Notes under the pieces: model-generated
The model's input: the letters and a program-made list of their open reading frames with translations, nothing else
What the model was told of the DNA's origin: nothing
The model's database searches: none
Made by a program: the position numbers and the translations under genes
Assembly: GCA_001548435.1 (NCBI GenBank)
Contig: AP017308.1
Location: forward strand, 5,837,030-5,901,029
DNA: 64,000 bases
Source of the DNA: Leptolyngbya sp. NIES-3755
GTDB lineage: Bacteria > Cyanobacteriota > Cyanobacteriia > Leptolyngbyales > Leptolyngbyaceae
Reading direction: 5' to 3'
In this document: positions 45,518 through 54,923 of the stretch, in pieces
Layout of the letters: every line of letters begins with the position of its first letter
How positions within the stretch are numbered: position 1 is the first letter of the stretch

Positions 45518-46888
45518 ATGATTCATACCTTGATGTCTTTTTCTAGTTCGCCACTGGTTGCTACTGCAATGGAAGAAGGGCATTCGTTAGTCAGTGTGGC
45601 GGTACTATTCAGTTTGATCAGCATCTATTTGATTGCCAAGCTGGGTGGAGAAGTTTGCATTCGGATGAAGCTTCCGCCTGTTCTGGGTGAATTAATTGGT
45701 GGCGTGATTGTTGGAGTCTCTGTACTGCATTTGTTAGTGTTTCCAAATAGTGAAAGCATGAGTGCAAGTTCACCGATGCTCAATTTATTGGCAGCGATCG
45801 CGAATCTCAGTCCAGATGCGCTGACCTCTGTGTTTCAGATTCAGAGCGAAGTTATTGCAAATTTGGCTGAACTCGGCGTAATTATTCTGCTGTTTGAAAT
45901 CGGGTTGGAGTCGGATCTGAAGGAGTTAATGCAGGTAGGTTCGCAGGCAACTCTCGTCGCGATCGTGGGTGTGATTGTTCCCTTCATGCTTGGAACCGTC
46001 GGGTTGATCACTCTCTTTGGAATCTCAACGATTCCTGCTGTTTTTGCGGGTGCTGCTCTGACCGCGACGAGTATTGGCATCACAGCGAAAGTTTTGTCAG
46101 AACTGGGACAACTTCAGTCTAAAGAAGGGCAAATCATTGTGGGTGCAGCAGTCATCGACGATATTTTAGGCATCATTGTGCTTGCAGTCGTCACGGGTCT
46201 TGCAAAAACCGGAGAAGTTGAACTGGTAAATGTCATTTATCTGATTGTGAGTGCGGCTGTTTTTCTCATCGGTGCAATCTGCTTAGGACGCTTCCTCAGT
46301 CCCTTCTTTATCTCGATCGTCAGCCGAATGCAAACACGCGGACAACTGCTAATTTCTGCATTGATCATTGCTTTTATGCTGGCAAATATTGCCTCCCTGA
46401 TTCAGCTAGAAGCGATTTTAGGCGCATTTGCGGCTGGTTTAATTCTGGCAGAAACTGATAAAGGTGAGGAATTATTGCTTCAGGTGAAACCCGTTGCAGA
46501 TGTGCTGGTTCCCATTTTCTTTGTTGTCATTGGGGCACGAACCGATCTGAGTATTCTTAATCCGTTTGTACCGGAAAATCGAGAGGGATTGACGATCGCT
46601 TCGTTTTTGCTGATTGTGGCAATTCTAGGAAAAGTGATGACAGGATTCAGTGTATGGGGTCAGCCCGAAATCAATCGATGGGCGATTGGGGTTGGTATGA
46701 TTCCGCGTGGTGAAGTTGGGCTAGTCTTCGCGGCTTTTGGTTCAGCCAGTGGAATCTTGCCTCAATCACTGAACGCCGCAATCATCGTGATGGTGATTTG
46801 TACAACATTTTTGGCTCCCCCATTGTTAAGAGCTGTCGCCCAGTCGAAACCAGTATCTCAATCCGTAGAGCAACTTAAATCTGATTGA
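45518..46888 (+). CDS. Cation:proton antiporter (CPA2 family)
   Basis: 456 aa from the ATG at 45518 (GGAG eight bases before; a GTG at 45500 is also in frame). Eleven to twelve helices with VIDDILGIIVLAVVTG, where the Asp-Asp pair is the ion-binding site, and LPPVLGELIGGVIVG at the start. No RCK/TrkA regulatory domain follows. It exchanges Na+ or K+ for H+. Confidence 0.9.
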   Translation: MIHTLMSFSSSPLVATAMEEGHSLVSVAVLFSLISIYLIAKLGGEVCIRMKLPPVLGELIGGVIVGVSVLHLLVFPNSESMSASSPMLNLLAAIANLSPDALTSVFQIQSEVIANLAELGVIILLFEIGLESDLKELMQVGSQATLVAIVGVIVPFMLGTVGLITLFGISTIPAVFAGAALTATSIGITAKVLSELGQLQSKEGQIIVGAAVIDDILGIIVLAVVTGLAKTGEVELVNVIYLIVSAAVFLIGAICLGRFLSPFFISIVSRMQTRGQLLISALIIAFMLANIASLIQLEAILGAFAAGLILAETDKGEELLLQVKPVADVLVPIFFVVIGARTDLSILNPFVPENREGLTIASFLLIVAILGKVMTGFSVWGQPEINRWAIGVGMIPRGEVGLVFAAFGSASGILPQSLNAAIIVMVICTTFLAPPLLRAVAQSKPVSQSVEQLKSD

Positions 46889-46904
46889 GCAACATAAACA
46901 GAAA

Positions 46905-46930
46905 CGATTTACCTGTTTGTAGGTAAATCG
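46905..46930. terminator. Perfect 10-bp hairpin between antiporter and TolC genes
   Basis: CGATTTACCT (46905-46914) and AGGTAAATCG (46921-46930) pair exactly with a six-base loop. On the minus strand it is followed by TTTCTGTTT, so it ends the exporter operon after the TolC gene, and may serve the convergent antiporter gene too. Confidence 0.75.
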
Positions 46931-46951
46931 CATCTCCATTCATTGAGTCAG

Positions 46952-48370
46952 TCACTGTGGCGTTTGAAGGAGCTTACTCTCGTCAACCGCAGTCTTCCAC
47001 GTATCCAGTGTAACTCCCAGTGCTTGCTCTAACCGTGAGATCGTGTCTAACAGTTCAATCCGAGCGTTGACTTCATCATTCTGAGCAGAGACAACTCCGT
47101 TTTGTAATGAGATGACTTCAAAGATATCTGTGCCTCGCCCTAATCGAAATCGCTCATTCGCGTTTGCCAATCGTTGTTCTGCGAGTTCTCTCGCTTGACG
47201 GGCAGAAGTAATACGATCGCGTGCCGCACTGACATCGCGCAATCGACTTTCTACCTCAATCTTGATCGATTCTCTGAGCTTCGTCAGATTGTTCTGCTGC
47301 TTTAATACGTCTACTCTGCTTTGTTGAAAGGCAGTTTCTAGCGCTGGATCGTTTAACACTCGACTGAGTACGATCGCGCCTGCTGCTTGGGAACTATCAC
47401 CCATGTTCATGCTGCCCTCAAGATTGAGACTCCATCGGCGGTTGTCCGCAGCAATTCTCTGATTGAGTTCGGTCGATTGACTGTCAAGAAGTGCCTGTAA
47501 GTAGTCAGGACGTTGAGCATAAGCAAGATTCAGCAATGTTTCAGGTGATTGAGATAGCATTGAATTGGCAAGCGGTGAATCGGATTTGAATTCGTCGATC
47601 GCGCTTTGAGGAACGACGATATCCAATGGCTCATTCAAATTCAGCAATTGAAGGAGATCGGACTGCGCTTGTTTCACCGTATTTTGAGCATTCACTAACT
47701 GCGTTTGTGTAACAGCAATATTCGCTTCGATATCTACTAATGCCGATCGCGGTCGTCTGCCTGCTTCCACCAAAACTTTAGTAAATTCGGCTTGTTGCTG
47801 TTGGCTCTCGAAGGATAGACGCTGAATTCTCAGTTGTTCTTGCGATCGCGCTAAGTTGCGATAAGCCGTACTCGCCTGAGTAATTTGGCTTGTCAATGTT
47901 TGGCGTAAGGCAAGCTGATTGCGGCTCTCAGTTAATCTAGCTTGCTGAACGGGAATTTGATTAACTGAGCCAAATCCTCTCAGTAGCGGCTGTGTGAGGG
48001 TAACACCGAGTCGATTGGATTCAAACGGGGAAGCCGTAACGGTCAAGGTCGTACCAATTGGCGTTCGCATTGTTCCGACAACTTGAGCGAGTTGATCCAT
48101 AGTGGAAGGATTTAAGAGGTTACTGCCTGACAGCGATCGCTGAGTGCGAATTTCTAATTTCGGTTCGATTCGGGGAGTGAAGGCGCTTTCTGCTTCTCGT
48201 AGCTGTTGGCGTTGCACAATGCGATCGAGCGTTGAATTCTTCAAGTCAAGATTGTTCTGTAATAGCAGTGTAACGATATCGGGCAAAGTAAGATTGACCG
48301 TTCTAGACGACTGAGCAACAGCCGGAACACACCATAGAAAGATTACTAGAATCGTCATTTTAGCAAACAT
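46952..48370 (-). CDS. TolC-family outer membrane efflux protein
   Basis: 472 aa with a signal peptide (about 1-19), then the two OEP repeats of long helices (LALRQTLTSQITQASTAYRNL; RARELAEQRL-like ending FRLGRGTDIFEV). It is the outer channel for the MacA/MacB-type parts directly upstream. Last gene of a minus-strand operon, 3 bp after the permease gene. Confidence 0.92.
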   Translation of the reverse strand: MFAKMTILVIFLWCVPAVAQSSRTVNLTLPDIVTLLLQNNLDLKNSTLDRIVQRQQLREAESAFTPRIEPKLEIRTQRSLSGSNLLNPSTMDQLAQVVGTMRTPIGTTLTVTASPFESNRLGVTLTQPLLRGFGSVNQIPVQQARLTESRNQLALRQTLTSQITQASTAYRNLARSQEQLRIQRLSFESQQQQAEFTKVLVEAGRRPRSALVDIEANIAVTQTQLVNAQNTVKQAQSDLLQLLNLNEPLDIVVPQSAIDEFKSDSPLANSMLSQSPETLLNLAYAQRPDYLQALLDSQSTELNQRIAADNRRWSLNLEGSMNMGDSSQAAGAIVLSRVLNDPALETAFQQSRVDVLKQQNNLTKLRESIKIEVESRLRDVSAARDRITSARQARELAEQRLANANERFRLGRGTDIFEVISLQNGVVSAQNDEVNARIELLDTISRLEQALGVTLDTWKTAVDESKLLQTPQ

Positions 48371-48373
48371 CAG

Positions 48374-49570
48374 CTATTCACTCCGCAAGGCTTTGATGAT
48401 GTCAATTTTTGAAGTTCGTAATGCTGGCAGAAAGCTAGAACCGACTCCAACCACAACGGCAGATCCCATTGCGAGTCCAGCATCTTGAATCGAGAATTGA
48501 TAGGGAACTTTGATGACGGTTGTGGTTGCAACTTGCGTGAGGCTGTGAGAAACTGCGATCGCGCTCACTCCTCCAATGACACTCAGCAAGACCGCTTCCA
48601 TGACAAATTGCAGCATAATCTCAGACTGTGTAGCTCCAATGGCGCGACGAATCCCGATTTCTTTGGTTCTTTCGATCACAGCCGCGATCGTGATATTAGC
48701 AATTCCGACACCACTAATCGTTAGAGCAATTAAACCGATCACGAGCAGCGATCGAGCCGTAATCGCTTGGGTTTCCTTTTCCTTCAACAAATCAGTTGCA
48801 TTGTCGTTAAGAAAAACGCTCATTTGCGGATAGCGTTGCATCAGAAATTGTTCAAGACGCTGGCGCAGTTCAGGGATCTGTTCGAGCGTATGAGGACTAA
48901 TCTGCAAAGCTGTAAAACGTGAATCTCCTTGTGTCACCGCAGCAAAATTATCATTCAGCCAAAGCGTTCCCTGGGTTTGCGTTCCAGTCGTATCAGATTT
49001 TGTTTGAGTCACACCAATCACCGTTAATCGAGTTCCACCTGCGTAGATCGATTGTCGTAAAGGGCTTTTTCCTTGAAATAAAGCAGTTGCGAGTTTTTCA
49101 TCAATGATCACAACGGGGCGGTATTGTTCAAAATCGGCTCGATCGAAGAATCGTCCCTGAAGCATTCTGCGTCCAGTGGTATCGAGATAGTTCAGAGAGA
49201 CACTGCGAACATCCAAAGATTGAACCTCTTTGTCTTCAAACTGAACGCCTTGAATTCCGCCCACTGTGCCCATAATGCTAATTGATCGGATGATCGGAAT
49301 CGCTTGCTTGATCTCTCGCACGTCTGCTTCTTCAAACTTCGGCGGCGGGAGCGAACCATCGGTCGGATAGACCGCAGGCATAATAAAAGGCTTTTCGCGT
49401 TCAGATAGTTTCTGTTCGATTTGAGCATTCGTAATCGATTGAACATTCAGAGTTGCACTGACCGCAGCGACACCCATAAAAACCCCGATCGTGGTGAGTC
49501 CAGAACGAGCCACATCATTGAGAATCGATCGCCAAGTCATCTTGAGCAGTTGATCAATTGAAAGTGCCAT
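48374..49570 (-). CDS. MacB-type ABC transporter permease without ATPase domain
   Basis: 398 aa: N-terminal helix (about 20-40), a large periplasmic MacB-PCD domain, and three C-terminal helices (FtsX-like core: TKEIGIRRAIGATQSEIMLQFVMEA). MacB normally has a fused ATPase; it is absent here. The only fitting ATPase in view is at 56538, transcribed separately. It sits 3 bp from both neighbours. Confidence 0.88.
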   Translation of the reverse strand: MALSIDQLLKMTWRSILNDVARSGLTTIGVFMGVAAVSATLNVQSITNAQIEQKLSEREKPFIMPAVYPTDGSLPPPKFEEADVREIKQAIPIIRSISIMGTVGGIQGVQFEDKEVQSLDVRSVSLNYLDTTGRRMLQGRFFDRADFEQYRPVVIIDEKLATALFQGKSPLRQSIYAGGTRLTVIGVTQTKSDTTGTQTQGTLWLNDNFAAVTQGDSRFTALQISPHTLEQIPELRQRLEQFLMQRYPQMSVFLNDNATDLLKEKETQAITARSLLVIGLIALTISGVGIANITIAAVIERTKEIGIRRAIGATQSEIMLQFVMEAVLLSVIGGVSAIAVSHSLTQVATTTVIKVPYQFSIQDAGLAMGSAVVVGVGSSFLPALRTSKIDIIKALRSE

Positions 49571-49573
49571 AGC

Positions 49574-50977
49574 TTAAGGAGATGGAACGGGTTGAGGATT
49601 AGTATTGAGCAAATTTCCAGCCTGAATCTGAGCATTTGGCTGTGGAATGACCACTTCATCGCCCGATTTCAGTCCTTGAGTCACTTCGATGCCTTGTAAG
49701 CCTTGCAAGCCAATCTGAATCGGTTGTTTCTTAGCTCGGTTTTGATCTTTAACCCAGACAAAGGGAGGCTCTTCGGTGCGTTGAACAGCTTCGGGTGGAA
49801 CAAAGACGACATTTTGACGCTGTTCGGTAATGATCTCAACGCTGACAGAACTCCCCGGAATGAGAGTATTGCTTGGCTTGTCGAGAACAATTTTGGCTTC
49901 GACTTTAGCTTGCTGTCCGGGTTGGATACCTGCTGCATCACCAAACTGCGCTCCCGGTACAGTGGCTTGCGGAGAGAGGCTAATGACTTTTCCAGTAAAT
50001 TGCTGCATCTGAGGTCCCATTAGGCTCACTCGTGCGGGTTGATTGACTTGCACTTTTGCAGCATTTAGCGTGGTCAGTTGAATGCGGATTGTTTCTTGAT
50101 TCGGATCACCGATCGCTAAAATCGGGCTTTCAGTTCTAATTCCATCCCCGTTGCGAACATTAACTCTGAGAACTACACCGTTAATGGGAGCCGTAACTAA
50201 TCGATCGCTCAATTGCCGCTGTAGTCCTTCTAATCTCTCTCGTCCTTTTTGAATATCAATTTCAGCTTTGTCTAGAGTAATTTGAGCATCATCGAGTGCA
50301 GATTGAGCCGCTGCAACTCTATTTTGATGTTCGCGCTGTGCTTTGAATGCGGCAATTTCCGTATCTCTCAGCGTTGATTTTGTCGTATCGAGCGTCGTTT
50401 TATCGGTTTGTAGCTCGGTTGCTGAGATAAATCCTTTCTGCAATAGTGCCTGAGATTCTTTGAATCGAGTTTCAGCCGCTCTGACTTGAGCTTGTACCTC
50501 TACAACTTTTTCCCGACTTCGAGCGAGATCCGGATCATCTTTAGCCTCTTGTAGTTTTTGGGCAGCATCGGTCACCTTAGCACGAGTGCGAGACAGATCA
50601 AGTTCTGCTTTGGCGTTTTCCCCCAGTTGTTCTTTGAACTGTTCCTGAGCTTGTCGATTTCTCAGAACAACCAATGCTTGCCCTTTGCGGACTCGTTGCC
50701 CTTCTCTGACATTTACCTGCTCAACGGTGACTTCACTTGGCGCTCTGAGAACTTGCTGTCCACCGAGTTCGATCGTCCCGGTTTCCGTCACGCTATTTTC
50801 AACATTTCCTTGCATCGCAGGAACGAGGGACACTGCAACCACGCTACTTTGGATTTGATTCAATTGCGTGTGGGTATACCAGCCACTTCCTCCTACAATC
50901 AGACCGACTACAAGAAGAAGCAACTTGCTTTTGTGCGATCGACGTTTTGACTCATTCTGATCAAGAGAGAGATTCAT
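49574..50977 (-). CDS. MacA/HlyD-type membrane fusion protein
   Basis: 467 aa: one membrane helix (20-37), lipoyl halves, a long coiled-coil hairpin (about 130-270), and beta-barrel/membrane-proximal domains at the end (GSSVSVEI, GDEVVIPQPN). It links the MacB-like permease to TolC in the periplasm. The gene is followed by the permease 3 bp later. Confidence 0.9.
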   Translation of the reverse strand: MNLSLDQNESKRRSHKSKLLLLVVGLIVGGSGWYTHTQLNQIQSSVVAVSLVPAMQGNVENSVTETGTIELGGQQVLRAPSEVTVEQVNVREGQRVRKGQALVVLRNRQAQEQFKEQLGENAKAELDLSRTRAKVTDAAQKLQEAKDDPDLARSREKVVEVQAQVRAAETRFKESQALLQKGFISATELQTDKTTLDTTKSTLRDTEIAAFKAQREHQNRVAAAQSALDDAQITLDKAEIDIQKGRERLEGLQRQLSDRLVTAPINGVVLRVNVRNGDGIRTESPILAIGDPNQETIRIQLTTLNAAKVQVNQPARVSLMGPQMQQFTGKVISLSPQATVPGAQFGDAAGIQPGQQAKVEAKIVLDKPSNTLIPGSSVSVEIITEQRQNVVFVPPEAVQRTEEPPFVWVKDQNRAKKQPIQIGLQGLQGIEVTQGLKSGDEVVIPQPNAQIQAGNLLNTNPQPVPSP

Positions 50978-51035
50978 AGTAGTGATTGGGTAATCGGTAG
51001 CGGCGCGAGAATAATTAGTGAATCTAGCAAGAGCT

Positions 51036-51995
51036 TTACACCAATTGAGGCTTGCTTGTCTGTGCGCCCAATAGCTGTAAGAACACCGTTTCGAGATCCA
51101 TCTTCAGGAGATCGTTGGTAAGGAGCGGGAGATCGCGATCTGATGCAAAATGTGTAAGAGCAAGCTGCACTTGGGGCACTGCATTTTCTTCCGCTTGTAC
51201 AGCGTAAACCACGATATTTTCATACTGTTCGGTCAGAGTACAATCAATCACACCTGGAATCTTCTTCAGTGCAGTCATTACTTCATTGTCTGCATTCGCA
51301 AAAGTTACTCGCAGCGTTCCACGATTAAAGCTGCTCAACAGTTCACGAGTGGGAGCAGTTGTGATTAAGGTTCCTCGATCGAGAATTGCAACATAATCAC
51401 TCAATCGCTGCACATCTTCGAGAATGTGTGTCGAGTAAAAAACCGTAGTTTCTCCCCGCAAATCCCGCATCAGATCTAGTACTTCTGCGCGTCCAATCGG
51501 ATCCATTGCGGATACTGGCTCATCCAGAATCACCACCGCAGGTTTACCAATCAATGCTTGAGCAATTCCCAATCGTTGCCGCATTCCGCCCGAATAGGTT
51601 CGACAAGCTCGATTTCCAGCATGAGCGATTCCGACTCGTTCCAGCAAACTATCAATCCGTTGCTTTGAAACTCCATCTCTAAAATGATAGCTGGCAGCAT
51701 ATTCTAAAACTTCTCGTCCGGTCATCCAGCCATAGAATTTCGGCTCTTGAGCAATGTAACCCAGATAGCGACGATGTAAGCCTGCCGATGTCACCGGAAC
51801 CTCATTCACACTTGCATTACCACTGGTCGCTTGACTCAACCCTGCGAGAATCCGAATCGTCGTACTTTTTCCAGCTCCGTTCGGTCCCAAGAATCCGAAA
51901 ATTGAGCCATGTGGAACATCCAGCGTGAGATTGTTTAGAACCGTTAGCTTCCCGTATTGCTTCGTCAGATTGCGAATCGAAATAGCAGTGTTCAT
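51036..51995 (-). CDS. ABC-2 type transporter ATPase
   Basis: 319 aa: Walker A GPNGAGKST (37-45), signature YSGGMRQRLGIAQ, Walker B VVILDEPVSAMDP, H-loop STHILEDVQ. The C-terminal 90 residues form the usual accessory domain of drug-type exporters. Works with the permease encoded directly upstream. Confidence 0.93.
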   Translation of the reverse strand: MNTAISIRNLTKQYGKLTVLNNLTLDVPHGSIFGFLGPNGAGKSTTIRILAGLSQATSGNASVNEVPVTSAGLHRRYLGYIAQEPKFYGWMTGREVLEYAASYHFRDGVSKQRIDSLLERVGIAHAGNRACRTYSGGMRQRLGIAQALIGKPAVVILDEPVSAMDPIGRAEVLDLMRDLRGETTVFYSTHILEDVQRLSDYVAILDRGTLITTAPTRELLSSFNRGTLRVTFANADNEVMTALKKIPGVIDCTLTEQYENIVVYAVQAEENAVPQVQLALTHFASDRDLPLLTNDLLKMDLETVFLQLLGAQTSKPQLV

Positions 51996-52010
51996 GATTT
52001 TGCCCTGAAA

Positions 52011-52847
52011 TTAAGAAAACTCTTTGCGATCGAACATCCAGTAAGTTACACCCAGCATTGCAGCCATGTAAACGAGATAGAGAACAAGCTTAGTCCCGTC
52101 GATCGCGTTCTCCGGTGATACGAAACCATCAATCACATTCGTCGGGTAGTAGGTCGCAATCAAGCGAATCCAGCTTTCATTCGCCTGACTAAGCTGAATA
52201 CCAAAGTTACCTGCCAGCATTTGAGCGCTCGAAATTCCCGTTCCAATGATTGCAAACACGATCGCCACGGCTCCGATTGCTGCTTGATCTTTGAGAAACA
52301 TTCCAGCAAAGAGGCAAAAGAGAACCCAGAATGCGATCGGAAGTAATGCTAATAAGTTTCTCAGCAAAATAGTTGGAATCGAAAATGCTCCGCCACCAAT
52401 CCCAATCAGAAAAACAATCAGCGTAATGATGTTTGCGAAGATGACTGCAATCAGCCAGATTACCAAGGTGTGAGCGAACCACTTTCCTAACAGAAAAGAG
52501 AGTCTAGAGAGGGGTTTAGTCAAGTTCCAAGCAAGGGTTCCAGACGCTTGCTCATTGGGAATCAGACCGATCGAGAGTAAGACCGAAACTGCACCAATCC
52601 AAAAAGGATTCGCTGCTGAACTGGTTGCGACCAGCGTGAGATGATCCCCTCCGGGCGGCAATACATTGGTTCCTGCTGCTTCTGCCAATTTGATCAGTAG
52701 AATTCCAGCGAGGCTCAGAATAAACGGGATGAGAAGTAGGATGGCGATCGCAACTTGCTTTTGCTGTTTCCATTCTTGGATCTCTTTGCGGAAGAACGGC
52801 ACAAAGCCAAGCAGTAACGTTGCAGGTTGAAGAGAGTTAGAAGTCAT
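52011..52847 (-). CDS. ABC-2 type transporter permease
   Basis: About 278 aa from the ATG at 52847 (open to 52880). Six helices; the ABC-2 family pattern with a soluble N-terminal segment RKEIQEWKQQK. It forms the membrane part with the ATPase gene 16 bp downstream. Substrate unknown; the operon setting suggests an envelope-active compound or lipid. Confidence 0.88.
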   Translation of the reverse strand: MTSNSLQPATLLLGFVPFFRKEIQEWKQQKQVAIAILLLIPFILSLAGILLIKLAEAAGTNVLPPGGDHLTLVATSSAANPFWIGAVSVLLSIGLIPNEQASGTLAWNLTKPLSRLSFLLGKWFAHTLVIWLIAVIFANIITLIVFLIGIGGGAFSIPTILLRNLLALLPIAFWVLFCLFAGMFLKDQAAIGAVAIVFAIIGTGISSAQMLAGNFGIQLSQANESWIRLIATYYPTNVIDGFVSPENAIDGTKLVLYLVYMAAMLGVTYWMFDRKEFS

Positions 52848-52904
52848 TGGTAATTCCTTGATGAGTTCGAGCGATCGCATAATTTTCTCGATCGCTCTTC
52901 ATTT

Positions 52905-53204
52905 CTACTTTGCTGCTTGCACAATGCCAGTTACCACCCGACGGCAGCCCTCACCCGCAGAAGTATTGTCCTTGGTGTAAGTTCGTGCAGCTTGCACATC
53001 CACTTTTGCCGTCAGAGCAGAACCCAGTTTTTCAGCTTGCTCAGGCGTGAGAACCTTCGCTGCAACAGCCGCATCTGCCGCCTCGCAAGCTCCAGCAAGT
53101 TTCCCGCCATCTGCTCCGAATGGTTGTCCCCGAAAGTAACCAAACCCGCCTCCAATCATTAAGCCGACTAATGCTGGAATGAAAATTGCTGCGATCGTTT
53201 TCAT
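52905..53204 (-). CDS. Small glycine-rich envelope protein, LTPEQ family (copy 1)
   Basis: 99 aa: hydrophobic helix (about 4-25), then a soluble part with two Cys (GACEAADAAV ... GEGCRRVVTG) and the motif LTPEQAEKLG. It is a paralogue of the protein encoded just upstream (LITPDQAEKIG, two matching Cys). The motif recalls the LTxxQ signature of CpxP/Spy chaperones, but length and fold differ. Probably periplasmic with a disulfide. Confidence 0.72.
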   Translation of the reverse strand: MKTIAAIFIPALVGLMIGGGFGYFRGQPFGADGGKLAGACEAADAAVAAKVLTPEQAEKLGSALTAKVDVQAARTYTKDNTSAGEGCRRVVTGIVQAAK

Positions 53205-53234
53205 CAGATGTACCTCGTAGATTCTAAGAGTTAA

Positions 53235-53543
53235 CTAACCTTGAGTTGCGCCTTTACGGAACTGTTTACACGCTGCTCCCGCATTCGGTGGTTCAATGCG
53301 AAGTACTGATTTAACATTGTCTCCTTGCTGCGTTTTCTGTGCTTCTTTGACGAACGCGACTCCAATTTTTTCAGCTTGGTCAGGCGTGATGAGTCCCTGG
53401 TTTGCAGCCGTGTCCACAGTGGTACACAATCCATTGATCGTCCCAGTGACCGCACCAGAAACAAATCCGCCCCCAAATCCCAACCCAAAACCGATTCCTG
53501 TTCCGATCGTTCCGAATACAAACATCAAAATGATGCGTCCCAT
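53235..53543 (-). CDS. Small glycine-rich envelope protein, LTPEQ family (copy 2)
   Basis: 102 aa: N-terminal Gly-rich helix (IGTGIGFGLGFGGGFVSGAV) and soluble tail with LCTTVDTAANQGLITPDQAEKIG and GAACKQFRKG. The Cys spacing and the LITPDQ block match copy 1, from which it is separated by 30 bp; a tandem duplication is likely. Confidence 0.72.
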   Translation of the reverse strand: MGRIILMFVFGTIGTGIGFGLGFGGGFVSGAVTGTINGLCTTVDTAANQGLITPDQAEKIGVAFVKEAQKTQQGDNVKSVLRIEPPNAGAACKQFRKGATQG

Positions 53544-53561
53544 TGTTTTGTTCTCCTTAAA

Positions 53562-53909
53562 TTAGCGATCGCGGTTAAAACTCCGCTGCCAAACTTCTTG
53601 TTGTTCCGGTGTCAAAATTTGAGTCATTGTAATGAAATGCTCCAGAATTGCATCTCCAAGAAGCTCCTTCCCGACCATGTCCAAGATCATCTTTGGCAGA
53701 ATTGCCATCACCAGGAATCTCAGAATAAATGCGATCGGGTCGGCTCGAAACTCTGGCTCAATTCTGGCTCTAAGTCGCTCATTGGCTTGCTGATATTGGG
53801 CTTCTTGCTCAGCACTCAATGGCACTCCTGCATCCTCATACATCTGTCGAATCTCGTCCCAGCTTTGGACATCCATTGTCCAATCTGTTTGAGAATCATC
53901 CGATTGCAT
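53562..53909 (-). CDS. Small protein with LSAEQ/LTPEQ motifs
   Basis: 115 aa, mainly helical, first gene of the exporter operon. It holds two LTxxQ-like motifs (PLSAEQEAQYQQANERLR and ILTPEQQEVWQRSF) around a hydrophobic stretch (IAFILRFLVMAILPKMILDMV). No signal peptide is seen, so it may be a membrane-associated or cytosolic protein. Directly downstream of operator array A. Confidence 0.7.
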   Translation of the reverse strand: MQSDDSQTDWTMDVQSWDEIRQMYEDAGVPLSAEQEAQYQQANERLRARIEPEFRADPIAFILRFLVMAILPKMILDMVGKELLGDAILEHFITMTQILTPEQQEVWQRSFNRDR

Positions 53910-53977
53910 TGCTGCTCTCCTGAATGTCTAAGCGATTTCAATGATGGTCTAACTTTAGCTGCGATCGTAGAAAACTA

Positions 53978-54050
53978 CATGAGTCGCGAGTCCTGAATTT
54001 GACCTGGGACTTTAGACCTACGATCGAGCTTCCTTTGGGACTCTAGTCCT
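53978..54050 (-). promoter_or_regulatory. Operator array A (three GGACTNNAGTCC-type sites)
   Basis: Palindromes GGACTTTAGACC (54007-54018) and GGACTCTAGTCC (54038-54049) stand 31 bp apart, with a degenerate half site ending GAGTCCT (53988-53994) 18 bp ahead. It lies just upstream of the minus-strand operon beginning at 53909. The same layout recurs at B and C. Binding protein not known; the LuxR-type regulator at 59187 is a candidate. Confidence 0.75.
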
Positions 54051-54066
54051 ATCTGCTCAATCTGCT

Positions 54067-54231
54067 CTAGATGATGTCTCTCTGCTGACTGCGTAGCTTT
54101 TGAACAATCTCAGTCAAATTCACCCGAAAGACTGGTTCTCCAGGAGTTTGACTCAGAGCCAGTCTAAATACTCCAATTCCAGCAACGACGATCGCGCTAC
54201 ACCATAGCCCGATCAGAATATTGCGTCTCAT
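54067..54231 (-). CDS. Short membrane-anchored protein
   Basis: 54 aa from the ATG at 54231: MRRNILIGLWCSAIVVAG is one membrane helix, followed by a short soluble tail (VFRVNLTEIVQKLRSQQRD). It starts 1 bp after the stop of the glycine-zipper protein gene, so the two are coupled. No family recognised; reality rests on position and plausible topology. Confidence 0.6.
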   Translation of the reverse strand: MRRNILIGLWCSAIVVAGIGVFRLALSQTPGEPVFRVNLTEIVQKLRSQQRDII

Positions 54232-54232
54232 C

Positions 54233-54865
54233 CTACCGCAGTGCCAAATCAGAGCGAAGTTCAAGCGTCAAATCTTCATTCGGTCGAATCGAAATCACTT
54301 CAGTTTGACGATTGTTCAGTGCAAAACTGGTTGCTCCTCCAAGTGCTGCTCCACCGATCACTTCTAGGGCATCAATTTTACGATCGCCCGTAATCCCTGC
54401 GATGATTGCCGCTGCTGCTGCTCCAATCCCTGCATTCGTTAGCACTTTCCCAACTCTGGGACTTCTGCGAACCGTTTCGCGACGAGTCACAATCCCAGAA
54501 CGAGCATTGATCTCAATCCGCTGTCCATCTCGAAATACTAAAGTTTGAGCCACAAATCGACTTCCGTCCCCGGCAGGTCGTAGTTCTCCCTCGATTCGAG
54601 TGCCTGCGGGGATGACTAAACGATTGTTGCGAATAACGCTATCGCGGACGGTCAGGGTTAGCGATCGCTTTTCCGAAGGTGCAATCACAATCTTATCGTT
54701 GTCATGCTGGACAGGGATGCGTGTTCCTCTGGGGATCGTCGCTTCTTGGAAACTGACGATCGAACTACTCCGATTGTTGGGAGATCGAGCGATCGCGACA
54801 TTTGGAACGATTGTGCTGGTGAGTAAGATAGCACTTGTGATTACGATGCCTAACTTGCGGTTCAC
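54233..54865 (-). CDS. Secreted glycine-zipper surface protein
   Basis: 210 aa from the GTG at 54865, preceded by GAGGAT; the frame is open further up to 54997 but that segment contains operator B. Signal peptide (about 1-27, cleavage near VAIARS), a beta-rich middle (TIPRGTRIPVQ, IPAGTRIEGELRP), a glycine zipper (AGIGAAAAAIIAGITGD and IGGAALGGATSF) and a last beta segment. It could be outer-membrane- or wall-associated. Under operator array B. Confidence 0.75.
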   Translation of the reverse strand: MNRKLGIVITSAILLTSTIVPNVAIARSPNNRSSSIVSFQEATIPRGTRIPVQHDNDKIVIAPSEKRSLTLTVRDSVIRNNRLVIPAGTRIEGELRPAGDGSRFVAQTLVFRDGQRIEINARSGIVTRRETVRRSPRVGKVLTNAGIGAAAAAIIAGITGDRKIDALEVIGGAALGGATSFALNNRQTEVISIRPNEDLTLELRSDLALR

Positions 54866-54923
54866 GGTAGTATCCTCTTGGCTTGTTGGATATCTACACT
54901 GTAAGTAGTTAAAACGAGTGAAG

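Noticed and set aside
53231-53521. Minus-strand ORF of 96 codons overlapping small protein copy 2
   Set aside because: It shares the DNA of the paralogue-supported gene at 53235-53543 in another frame and has a Ser/Arg-rich shadow composition.
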